From the NCBI GenBank assembly GCA_038025085.1, contig CM076144.1:16641501-16705500 (forward strand): a DNA stretch of 64,000 nucleotides, read 5' to 3'. This DNA is from Tetragonia tetragonoides. Lineage: Eukaryota; Streptophyta; Magnoliopsida; Caryophyllales; Aizoaceae. Position 1 is the stretch's first letter, and every line of letters begins with the position of its first letter. Shown here piece after piece: positions 1 through 31,694 of this stretch. The notes below the pieces were generated by a model that made no database searches, was not told the DNA's origin, and was given only the letters and a program-made list of their open reading frames with translations. Position numbers and translations under genes: made by a program.

Positions 1-660
1 TCATTTACATAATAAAAAATCTCTAACGATCACAAGGAGCTGTTTTCTGATCTTTATTGATCACCACAAGGGTCCACAAGGAAGGGGTAAACATGAGCTT
101 CAAACATCCCATCAAAATGAAAAAAAGAATATAAAAATAAAAAATAACTAAAAACAAACCAAAAAAACATACCTTCATCATGCGTATGTTTAACCTTAAA
201 TAGCCAATAGTCATATACATGTAAATACTCATAAGATAGTACGTAGTTTCAAGAAATTATGGTAATTAACATTCACTAAATGCGGATTATCGTATAAATT
301 CAGGACAATGATATTGTTAATTTTGTTACTCCACCTAAATTTTAAAATTATTCACAAGATGAACACCAAATGGGTCATATCACTTATATCAAGTGCTAAT
401 TAATGAACATCCAATCATAGATTTATGGTTAGTGTGCAGGTTTGATAAAATGAGTTGACTCAAAGAGAAAGAAATCTAGAAAGAGAAAGAAGGAATGTGT
501 TTTAATTATCAGAGAGAATTTTCATTACTGTAAAAACGTAAAATATTCTGATCACTACAGGCCTAATATTATACAAAACAGGAAGCAGTTATTCATGTGC
601 TAACAAACTACGTTGAGATATCAAATAATATAACAACCTGTAACAAACTAAATAATAGAT
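1..660. other. AT-rich sequence, no gene seen
   Basis: I see no coding region here. The minus-strand sequence from about 600 down to 430 lies just beyond the end of the adjacent Copia pol fragment, so part of it may be the remains of that element's 3' untranslated region and LTR. I could not fix LTR boundaries or a polypurine tract. Confidence 0.4.
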
Positions 661-663
661 AAA

Positions 664-1227
664 TTAAGTATTTCCTAGCCCCCAGCTGGAGGATGGTGGA
701 GGAACCATTCCCAACTTGGAAAGAAGTATATTGAACTGTGCAGCAAGCATGATCTTGGTGAGTACATCAGCTAATTGAGACTTAGTTGGCAAATAGCAGA
801 GTTGAATGAGCCTTTCCATGACTTTCTCCCTTGTAAAATGACAGTCAATATCAATATGCTTCGTCCTTTCATGGAAGACGGGATTGCGTGCAATATGAAG
901 AGCTGACTGGTTAGTATGTTACAGGTTGTTAATGAATTTCAAACGGAATATGTTGATCAAATAAGAGGCAGTGAGTATGCATTCTCCCCAGTAGGATATA
1001 GGTAGCTTGACTTGATAAAAACGAGCTCGAGCTGTCTCTAAAAGATGTCTATGTTTTCTCTCTACTACTCTATTTTGTTGGGATTCTCTTTCCACTTCTA
1101 GCTTTATTTCAAATTCTAAAAGTTGAAGGTGCAGGTAGGAGTGAAAGAGTAAGAACAAATGTGGAAGGAGAAGTTGAAATTTTGAGAGGTAGACCAAACA
1201 TGCACTAAGCAAGATAGGAGATGCCAT
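664..1227 (-). mobile_element. Ty1/Copia retrotransposon pol remnant (integrase piece joined to RNase H tail)
   Basis: Minus-strand translation of 919-1227 gives a Copia integrase segment with [15 protein letters not shown] and [14 protein letters not shown], close to the family pattern NG(V/I)AERKHRHL...WGECVLTA.YLIN. The stretch from about 915 to 664 translates in another frame as the C-terminal Copia RNase H region, with [25 protein letters not shown] and QLADVLTK, and ends at a TAA. Reverse transcriptase should lie between these domains and is missing, so this is an internally deleted, frameshifted relic. Domain identity is clear; the outer limits of the element are not. Confidence 0.85.
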
Positions 1228-2025
1228 GAATTATTTGCTTTCAACAATTACCTAGCTACATGTTGATATGCATGTGAGTGAAGTGCATACCATTGCATTT
1301 GTTATGAGCATCATGTTTAGGAATTGGAAACACCATTGTCCCTACGCATTCTGCACTACCAAACACCCTTCGTTATAAGCTTTGTATAAAAAATGTACAA
1401 GATGTGATATCCGTGTGACAAAAATTTTGATCGTTTTAAATTGAATTTTAAAATAAATATATAGTATATTTAAATATAAAAGTTTAATTATTCAACGTGA
1501 TATTATTTTTAATATATAATATATTTATATTAATTTATAGGGTAAAAAAAATTAATATATAATTATTGTCGTATCGCTTATCCCACGTTTTTAAAATGAA
1601 ATATCGTTGTATACATATTGATGTCTATTTCTGTATCAGTGTCAGTACCCGTACTTCCCAACTTAGTTATGTGGCGGACCACGATCTCTATTTCCGCCTC
1701 ATCTGCATCCCAACTTTTGACATAAGTTGATCTAGTTAAGATAGTGGTGCATGCATGACCCTCCACACCCTACGCTTAACATAATCCACATCGTGCTGCT
1801 GTTCTTGATTGTTATCCTTTCTTCCATACATGCTTTCTTCATTAATTACTATTTACTAGGGTTCAAATCACTAATTCACTAGGCATTACTGTTGATTGTT
1901 GTACTGTACACATACTTTCACATCGATTATTAGAGATTGCATCACGAGTTATGTTTGGTTTTATATTTTGTTTGCCTCTGTGCTAAGTATGTTTGGTATT
2001 ATACACGAAACACGAGATAGACAAA
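1228..2025. other. Intergenic, no gene seen
   Basis: AT-rich sequence with only short random ORFs. Nothing conserved was recognised on either strand. Confidence 0.4.
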
Positions 2026-2694
2026 TTCCAATTTATCAAATGGGTATAAAAAAATATCACACCTTACTACATGAATATTAAAAAATACGTGGATACCACT
2101 TAAACAAATAAAAACACCAAAACATGCAAATCCACCTAAAATACTATATTCTGTTCAGAATCTTTGGCGAAAAGTAATTTTTTATGTTTTTAATTCGATT
2201 TCCCCCCCTTTTTTTAATTTCTTTAACCCATTTTCCCCATTATTTCCCCCTTTTTCCTTCTTTTCTCTTTTCTCCGTCGTCCTCCTCTGTGTAGTGCTTT
2301 CAAAGCTTTGGAATCAATTCGTCATTGTCTCTCTCTGTCTTCTGCGTTCACTTCGTTTTTTAGATGGTAGATCAAAGGAGAGTTGGACAGCTTTGGGAAG
2401 GTGGGGGATGAGTAATTAAGCGCCCGCAAAAAGGAAAGGGTAAAAGGAGAGAGAAAAGAGAAAGAAGGAAAAAGGGGGAAATGGAGAAAATGGGTTAAAG
2501 AAATAGGAAAAAAGAAGGGGAAATCGAATTAAAAACATATTAAATTACTTTTCACCGGAGATTCTGAACAGAAAAATTATTTTGAGTGGATCTGCATGTT
2601 TTGGCGTTTTTATATGTGTAAGTGGTACCGGCGCATTTTTTAATACTCATGTGGTAAGATGTGACCTTTTTTTATACCCATTTGGTAATTCTAG
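2026..2694. mobile_element. Foldback element with about 250-bp terminal inverted repeats
   Basis: The left arm (about 2026-2280) and right arm (about 2440-2694) are imperfect reverse complements. The left arm contains TTCTGTTCAGAATCT, ATTCGATTTCCCC and CCCTTTTTCCTTCTTTTCTC. The right arm carries their complements in reverse order. About 160 bp separate the arms. The 5-bp word ACAAA occurs just outside each arm (2021-2025 and 2696-2700) and may be a target duplication. There is no coding capacity. Long arms around a short core fit a foldback or Mutator-like non-autonomous element; superfamily is uncertain. Confidence 0.75.
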
Positions 2695-2700
2695 GACAAA

Positions 2701-3406
2701 ACAAATAGCATACGTTTCAAGAATACACCAAGCATTAGGCAAACTCAAGTGGGGATGACAAGATTCAGGGTGGATGTGCAGAGCAATTGCGTCACGTGCC
2801 CGATCATCACATCCCTATCAAATGTGGGAGTTTACAAATTACAAGTATCACTTCTCATGTATGAAGCCGCCTCATATGAATTGTGGTGATTTTTGATCGC
2901 CATTGGCCCCGTTCCAGACATTCTCCTTTGACTACTCTTATCTCATTAAGCACCCCTTGGTTGAACCCCTGCACCTGGGACTTCCAGTGCGAATGATTAT
3001 CCACTCTTCCTTCTCATGTCTTTTCTATTTATTTTTTCTTTTCTTCTGTTTTTTCATTCCTTATTTTGTTTTGGCCTTTCTTTCTGGCTCTTACTTGAAA
3101 CTTCAAAGGTTTGGTGGTGCTTGTCTTAAGGGAACTCAATTCCCAGTAGCTTCTATAGACAATTACCCACTTTACCACCAAGCTAACCCAAGGCTCACTC
3201 ACCTGAGAGGCTGAGATTCAATGGCAAATCAATGTCTTAATCTCTAAAATGTTGCTTGGTACCAACATCAACTACAATCGACTTCGAGATCTTAGTGCAG
3301 AAATTCTCTCATAACTGTTGGCCAATGATACATTCGAAATACAATTATCTTTGTATACCTTGGCTGCAACACGACTAAAAACTCGACATGGCCTTCACAA
3401 GGCCGA
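2701..3406. other. 3' flank of the protease gene, no gene seen
   Basis: A plus-strand ORF of 103 codons at 2903-3214 is T-rich, Phe/Leu-rich and resembles nothing I know. I treat it as chance. No other signal was seen. Confidence 0.4.
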
Positions 3407-3510
3407 AGTTCTGCCCCCCTTCTGAATCTGTGTTTTTTTTTTTTTTTTTGAGGGAAAAAAAAAAAAAACACACACACACACACACACAGATTCAGAAGGG
3501 GGGCAGAACT
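3407..3510. repeat. Perfect 26-bp inverted repeat enclosing T-run, A-run and (CA)n
   Basis: 3407-3432 and 3485-3510 are exact reverse complements. Between them lie a long T-run, GAGGG, a long A-run and (CA)n, so much of the loop can also pair. It would form one long hairpin. Confidence 0.85.
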
Positions 3511-3669
3511 AATAAACGAAAGCAGCAAATGAAATTAGTCTTAACTTCTAAAATTAGGGAAGACAATTCGAAACGCCACTGTAGCATAGTAGTTGTACAG
3601 CACACATGCTCATTCATGATACTCATAATCAGTCATTGCCATTTGCTAGCACTTGGATGATAGCAAGGT

Positions 3670-3675
3670 TTTATT
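3670..3675 (-). promoter_or_regulatory. Candidate polyadenylation signal of the protease gene
   Basis: The minus strand reads AATAAA about 207 nt downstream of the TGA stop at 3882-3884, a plausible 3' UTR length. Position is the only support; plant poly(A) signals are loose. Confidence 0.4.
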
Positions 3676-3881
3676 TACAGATTCTAACCACGGGACTGAC
3701 GAGAATTCTCCGAAAACAATTGTTATCAGGGAAGAAATAGCAGCTTCTGAAATAAGTACTACTATTTACAGTTGGTACTTTTCATCACTTTGGAGCACAG
3801 ATTTACTCGAGTTTCTACATCTGTATACAATTTTGATACTGATTATCGATATACTATGTGCAATTTATCAAAATTGGTGAC

Positions 3882-25339
<21,458 letters not shown>

Positions 25340-25783
25340 CAATGGAGGGTTAGAGAGAGAAAGGAGAAAGATAAACAGGTGGGATTGGTTGGAATATGGA
25401 ATTTGAGTTAGCGTTTGTTTGATTGATAAAGAGAAGAGCGTTGACAGAGACGAAGAGCATGTGTTTGGTGGGGCCTCTTCAGGAGACTGACCGAACAGTG
25501 ATGCTCCGCCGTCAACGACTCTTCATCATCTTTGTTTGCCTAGAGGCAAGAGTGCAAGACCCCAAGAGTTTCTTCTTCTTTTTTTCGTCTTTTAGCCTTT
25601 TTTGTTTTTTTTTTGATTTTTTAGAAAATGGTGTATATTGTATTCCGTTATTCAAAAGATACCAATGTGGTATCCTATTGGAAATTTCCCTACAGGGCAC
25701 ACCAGAGTAATGCACCCCTTAATAGTTAATACAACCTCCCTTCACACAATAGACTATGGTAAGTGGTAAGGTAACCCAGCAAT
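25340..25783. promoter_or_regulatory. 5' flank of the protease gene
   Basis: On the minus strand the 60 nt before the ATG are a pyrimidine-rich leader (TTTCTCCTTTCTCTCTCT), typical of a plant 5' UTR. I see no clear TATA box. A T-rich block lies at about 25575-25620. Confidence 0.4.
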
Positions 25784-26184
25784 CAGGGCCGTTCCTAAGG
25801 TTTTTGAGGCCCTGGTGCGGGATAAAAATGAGGGCCCCTAAGTATGAATAACTTGTTTTATCGGCAAAAAATAAAATAAAATTTGGGCCCCTAAGTATGA
25901 ATAACTTGTTTTATCGGCAAAAAATAAAAAAAAATTTGGGCCCCGTATTAGGAAATGAGGATATGAATAATGAAAAATTATTTTAAATTATAGAAAAATG
26001 GGGGCCAAAGAGATTTGATCTCAAAATCTAATGTAGATAAGGAGCAACACAACTCATTTCCAACCAAGGAACCAGACCCTTTTTTATGTTTAGTATTTGC
26101 AATTTTTTTTATTTATCTTAATTTTGCATTGTTGATTGGGCCCTAGGCGGTCGCCCCTCTGGCCACCCCCTTGGGCCGGCTCTG
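25784..26184. mobile_element. Non-autonomous hAT element with perfect 8-bp target duplication
   Basis: It begins CAGGGCCGTTCCTAAGG and ends GGGCCGGCTCTG, so the terminal inverted repeats start CAG(G/A)GCCG. CCAGCAAT flanks it exactly on both sides (25776-25783 and 26185-26192), the 8-bp duplication expected for hAT. A 53-bp unit beginning GGGCCCCTAAGTATGAATAA is duplicated in tandem from 25832. No ORF. Confidence 0.92.
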
Positions 26185-26361
26185 CCAGCAATTCTATCCT
26201 AATTTCACGAATATGTACTCTCAAACATATAAATATGCATTTTTAAACCCAAGTAAGAATACAACCCAAAAAACAACAAGAGTAGTACATACAACCAAGA
26301 CCACATAAAAATCTACGATGATAACCCTAGACACAAGCTCTAATAGGAACCTGCACAAAAG

Positions 26362-26399
<38 letters not shown>
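26362..26399. repeat. Poly(A) tract, 38 bp
   Basis: A pure A-run on the plus strand. It precedes a minus-strand LINE remnant, so it is not that element's tail (which would be T here); its origin is unclear. Confidence 0.9.
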
Positions 26400-26402
<3 letters not shown>

Positions 26403-26468
26403 ACACAATTATAGTTTCTCTATACAATATAGCTTTACAATGGCAAAAATTCTAACCAAAATGGTATA

Positions 26469-26612
26469 CTAAATACACCTTGTTATCTGCTCAATAGTAC
26501 GTGTACTCCCCTGGAAGATACGCAAATTCCTTTCACGATAGAGCTCATACACAGTAGCTGCAATGGCTGCTCTTTGAAACTTTTGTTTTGGCTTCTGCCC
26601 CTTAACATGGAA
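26469..26612 (-). mobile_element. LINE 3' relic
   Basis: Minus-strand translation gives FQRAAIAATVYELYRERNLR followed by IFQG and EQITRCI, matching the end of the LINE zinc-binding domain (...IW.ERN.R.F). Only this end remains. Confidence 0.7.
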
Positions 26613-27535
26613 AGAGAACCATCTAAACCTGCCAATTGGATCGACCGAGTCGCGATCGGGTCGGGTCAGTCGCGTTAGGGTCATTAGCAGGTCGGGTCAT
26701 TTTGAGTTTGGGTTGAGAAATGATCAACCATGACCCACTATATCGGGGTTGGGTCGACCCACCGGGTGACCCAATAAATTTTATTTTTTTGTACATTGTT
26801 TTGCCAATTTACGCTTTCAAACGATGTATTTGCAAAAATTTACTTTAATTTATAACTTGTATTAACTATGTACGTATATTTGTCACGTTTTGGTAGATAT
26901 ATACAACTATATGATGTGTTTGGGGTTAGCAGTTTGCAAATAGTAGTTTGACTATTATAGTTATGTTTTATAGGATCCAAACCTAGACCGTGTCTTATCA
27001 GAAGAAATTGCACCCATATGCTTTATACAATGCAATGCCTTGCGGGGAAAACAAAGTTCGGCCCACACTGATCACTCTTGAGTCCAGGGTATTAACTTCT
27101 CATGTTTTTCTTGTTCAACGCTCCACACATAGGTAATATATACTTCAAATCCAAGCTATGAAATTCATCCAACATTATCACAAATGTGTGAACTTCTAAT
27201 CACAATCCACATGTAGGATTTCACTGGATCAGGCTACCACCCCATAACTATGAGCATAAAAATCTTAAGAAAGAAATATTGTGTTTTGAGAATAAAGCAG
27301 CTAATTCCAGATCTATAATATCCGAGATTTACCGCAATTTTCAGTATTGCTCCCTCAAAAAAAAAGCAGTATTGCTTTCAAATATAATGAAAGCTTTTTC
27401 ACATATAAATAAAGCTGCAGTAGTTGAGAAGAAAGGAAATATATCATGTTATAAAGTATAGGAAAGTCAATGATCATTTCATATATACCTACATTTTACA
27501 AGTTAACTTCTAACAATGAATAAAACTAGTAAACT
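26613..27535. other. Intergenic; GGTCGGGTC-rich patch at 26625-26775
   Basis: The patch repeats GGGTCGGGTC-like and GACCCA-like words, suggesting a degenerate transposon end. The rest shows no gene or repeat. Confidence 0.35.
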
Positions 27536-27570
27536 TTTTTTTTTATAAGGTAAGGAAAATAGGTAGAGAA

Positions 27571-28889
27571 CTAGGAGACCCTCCTCTCGAGAGTAACCCC
27601 TAGCAAATCCTCATAAAGTATTTGGGAAAACTCCCTATGCGGAGGCTCCTGAAATCTAGTGATTCTGTCAATCTGATGTCCGAGATTAGCCATCCAGTCG
27701 GGCGCTCTGTTGCTTTCTGTAAAAATATGTTGAACGACTGTGGGAAATAGCGGGGCAAGAAACTTACGTGTATCAATTATTAACGCATAAATATACAATG
27801 GAATCTCAATCTCTCCTCGAAGAGCTTTAATTACCGTTAAAATGTCACCTTCAATCTGAAGTCTATCGAGTCCCAATTCCACTGCGTGTTTAACAACTTC
27901 TCGAAGAGTTGTTGCTTCTTCCACCAAGACTGAACTTGTACCAACCTGTCTGGCGCCCGCGCCAAGGAAAACTCCGCCCTCATTCCTTATAACATAGCCA
28001 GCTGCTGCTTCCCCATTCTTGCTTGATCCATCGAAATTAATCTTGCAATGACCTATTGATGGCAGGTTCCACTTCACTAACTTGTGTTCCACAATTTTAA
28101 TACTTGTACTCCGATCCTCCATACTGGTACTATAAAAAACAGTAGGTTTGTTCCTTAGAGTCCATTCGGATTCACATATTTTCGCTTCAATCCAACACCC
28201 GGTGCTATTGAATGATGAATTTTGAAAGACAACTTTATTTCTTTTCGTCCATTTACTCCATATAATGAAGATAGCCTTAGCTAGACAATTAGGGTCCAGG
28301 TCAGACCCAGGCTTGTTAGACGACAGCCAATGCAAAAGACAGCCAGTTTGATAAGCCCTGTCCCAAACCTCCTCCGTGACAGGCAGTTTGCAAACAAATG
28401 ATCCAAACATTCATCATCACTCTTACAGAGCGGGCACGTAATATCAAGCGGAATACCACGCGTAGCCAATGTTTTTCTAACTGCTATTTCCCTGTGACAA
28501 ACTTGCCAGAGGAAGACTTTAATTTTTGGTGGAATGTTCAGTTTCCAAATCCAGGCAAAGTTTCACATGTTAATGTTTGTCAGATCAATATCATGCGCTA
28601 ACCATGTGGCCATCTTTGTAGAGAAGGCACCATTTCCTGTGAGACCCCAACAAAAATCGTCGTCCACGTCATGATAGGGCAATGGTGTGTCAGATATTAG
28701 GTCCTGGATATGCTTTGGGATAAACGGGCTAAGCTTAAGTAAGTCCAATTGCTTGGCAGAAGTTATCACGTCACAGACACGCCATTCTAAAATGTCATCA
28801 GGAAGATGACTGATATCCATGAGGTCAATAATGGGTTTATTACAACACCAACTGTCCGTCCAAAAATGGATATTTTGCCCATTACCCAC
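27571..28889 (-). pseudogene. LINE ORF2 C-terminus: zinc-binding and RNase H domains
   Basis: 28889-28563 holds the linker with FWTDSWCCNKPI. 28469-28281 holds the CCHC-type zinc segment CPLCKSDDECLDHLFANC. 28410-27571, one open frame of 279 codons, ends with a plant-type RNase H: HCKINFDGSSKNGEAAAGYV, LVEEATTLREVVKHA, IEGDILTVIKAL and HIFTESNRAPDWMANLGHQI. The acidic residues expected (Asp in FDGS, Glu in EEAT, Asp in EGD, Asp in RAPDW) are all present. It stops at 27571, about 30 bp before the tail. Confidence 0.88.
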
Positions 28890-28940
28890 CTTCCACCGGA
28901 TCCCTTTAAGAAAAAGGGATCTAGTGTGAAGAATCTTTTT

Positions 28941-30623
28941 TCAAGCCCACGACTGTGAACCCTGGACTTTACAATCCATTAAACCAACATGTTGCAGATA
29001 TTTGGCGGAGACTGTTTTAACCCAGAGGTTATCAGGTTCACTGAGAATCTTCCAAGCTAATTTACACAAAAATGCACTATTTACTGCTTCAAGTTTTCTT
29101 AACCCTAACCCTCCGACAACCTTGGGTTGACATATTTTTTCCCACGCAATGAGCGGAAAATTCCCGTGATCGCTACTACTTTTCCAGAAGAAATCCCGGG
29201 TAATTTTATTGAGCTTTTGGCACGTTACTTTAGGTAGGTGAAAACATTGCATGGTGTGCGCGGGAATAGATTCAAGGTTGGCTTGGATAAAAACAACTCT
29301 CCCTGCCTTGGACATGGAGCTGGCAACCCAAGATTCCATTCTGTTCCTTGCTTTATTAACTATATCTGAAAATTGCGCTTTGGAGGCCTTCTTGTCCAAA
29401 ATCGGACAACCAAGATACTTTCCGAGGTTGGGTTTAATTGGTATTTGAACTATAGCATTAATCATTTGTTTAGCACTTTGCGTAACATTTTTAGAACAAA
29501 CTACCGTTGACTTATGGAGATTAACAAGCTGGCCAGACTGACTGCAAAAATGATTTAGAATATGCATAAGTTTGTTACATGACTCTCTATTGGCTTTACA
29601 GAAGAGGATGCTATCATCTGCAAAGAATAGTCCCGAGATTATTGGTGCTCTAGGCGCGATCTTTATGCCAATTCCAGATTCCCTATTTTGACTCTCTAAG
29701 GTAATACGACGAAGTAGCACATCCATACATAGAATAAATAAGTACGGAGAAAGAGGATCGCCCTGTCGGAGACAACGAGACGGCCTGAAGGGAGCTGTAG
29801 GCTCATCATTAATCATAATGGAGCATGAAACAGTAGAAACGCATTGTTGAACCCATTGAATCCAAGTATCACAAAATCCAAGTGCCTTGAGACACTGGAA
29901 TAAAAAATCTCATTCAATTCGATCGTAAGCTTTTTCCATGTCGAGTTTAATGGCAAGCCTACCTTTTACACTTTTGGTGACCCTAAAATAATTCATAATT
30001 TCATGCGTTAAGAGGACATTATCATGAATCGACCTGCCTGGAATTAATGCCCCTTGGAGCGGGCAAACAACATCGTTAAGTGTTGGTCGGAGTCCATTAA
30101 CTAAGATTTTTGAGATAATTTTGACAAGAGTATTACAAAGACTAATAGGGCGTAGATGATTGACCGTCTCAGGGCTTTTAACCTTAGGTATCAATGCAAT
30201 GAATGTGTGATTGATTTCCTTTAACATTTTTCCACTATGAAAGAACGTTGTGACCGCTTCGCAGATACTATCGCCTACAATATGCCAGTAGGATTGAAAA
30301 AACCCTGGACCAAACCCATCCGGGTCAGGCGCTTTAGAAGGGTCCATCTGAAAAACGGCATCCTTAATTTCATCTTTGGTGAAAGGTTTGATAAGTTCCT
30401 TATTAATGTCACTGATAATTAGAGTTGGGACGTAACTTAAGTCTGGGGAACGAGCAGCAACGGAGTCCGATTTAAACCTTTTTTCAAACGATTTGCCTAT
30501 ATGCTCATGGATCATACCTTCCTCTTCGATCCAGGCCCCCGATGGTTCTCTAATTTTGAAAATTTTACGCCTCTTAGCCCGGAAATTATGAGTTTGTTGG
30601 AAAAAAAGTAGAGTTTCTGTCAC
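28941..30623 (-). pseudogene. LINE ORF2, reverse transcriptase domain
   Basis: 30623-29910 carries the RT N-half: DPSKAPDPDGFGPGFFQSYW, INHTFIALIPKV, LRPISLCNTLVKIISKIL, QGALIPGRSIHDN and AIKLDMEKAYDRIE. A TGA stop follows, most simply a changed Trp codon (TGG) in the DRIEWDF motif. After it the same protein continues as 29816-28941 with CLRQGDPLSPYLFILCMD and the catalytic LFFADDSILF, then AWEKICQPKVVGGLGLRK. The domain is nearly whole, so decay is recent. Confidence 0.9.
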
Positions 30624-30857
30624 CGTCTGTCAACCATTTCTTCTTGGCATAGGTGTTCTAATATTTTTGAGAGAATAAGAGGAGCTTTTCCCTTTGGGCG
30701 ATAAGTCGATCGAGCGTGGCATGCAGATTAGAGTTATAAGGTTCATTGATTAATCTATTTTCTATATGTTTTAATTTTTCATGATTTAGACTAGCTTTGT
30801 TGTGAATATGACTAATATAAGAATGATTCCATTGTTTAAATTTTGCTTTAAGGGTCT

Positions 30858-31694
30858 TTAGCCTTTTGGTGATACGGAACATACGCGAACCCGTAATGTA
30901 GGGTGACCACGCCTCCTTAACCAATTTTTATGCCGCCGGATACTGCGTCCAAAATGGTTGAAACCGAAAAGGCCTCGGTTTAGTGACAAGTTGGGACATG
31001 TATCAAGTAGAATAGGGGCATGATCCGAGCAAGTAAATGATAGATGCCGCATAATAGATTGTGGGAACATATTTGACCAATCATCTCGCACAAGCGCCCT
31101 ATCTAATTGCTCAAGGGTGTATACACCATTAAAACGTTTCCTCCAAGTGTAGGGTGTACCATTGACCGGAACAGTGTCAAAATCGTGAGATCCGCAGAAA
31201 TTATTCAAGCTGATAAAATGCGAGGGGTGGAACGGCGGACCACCTTTTTTGTCATCAGGACGCAAGAGTTCATTAAAATCGCCTATGATACACCATGGAA
31301 GAGACATTGTGGAATTTAGGTGCTTTAGTTGGTCCCAAAAGGACTCTTTATCCCGTTCCTGAGCTGGGCCATAAATACCAGAAATAATGCATTTTTTACC
31401 CAAGGCTAAGTCATTTATTTCTAAGGAGATAATTCTGTCCAATTTGTGCAAAAGTCTAATATCAAGGTTGTTATTGTTCCATAAAGCCCAAATACCACCG
31501 GAATGGTTAATAGGGTTGACATATTCAAAATTGGTGAAGCCTAGTTTCCTCATTATTCGAGTAGAATTGGAAGTGTTAGTTAATGTTTCAAGGATAAACA
31601 TGATATCCAGTTGAACGAATTTTCACAAAAAGCAAATTTCACTAACAGCTTGAGTTTTCTTAGCTCCATTAACATTCCAGCATAAAATCTTCAT
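30858..31694 (-). pseudogene. LINE ORF2, AP-endonuclease domain
   Basis: ORF2 starts at ATG 31694 with MKILCWNVNGAKKTQAVSEI, the typical endonuclease N-terminus. A TGA interrupts soon after, then the frame runs on from 31601. Conserved blocks seen are GGIWALWNNN, IISGIYGP, WCIIGDFNELL, TYTWR-like YTWRKR, LEQLDRALV and SDHAPILL, with the catalytic N, E, D, N and SDH elements in place. It nicks target DNA in the LINE life cycle. The early stop makes this copy inactive. Confidence 0.88.

Noticed and set aside
2903..3214. 103-codon plus-strand ORF
   Set aside because: Phe/Leu-rich translation of T-rich DNA with no homology I can recognise.
25512..25715. ORFs on both strands upstream of the protease gene
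   Set aside because: Driven by homopolymer runs; no domain, and composition is like the surrounding non-coding DNA.
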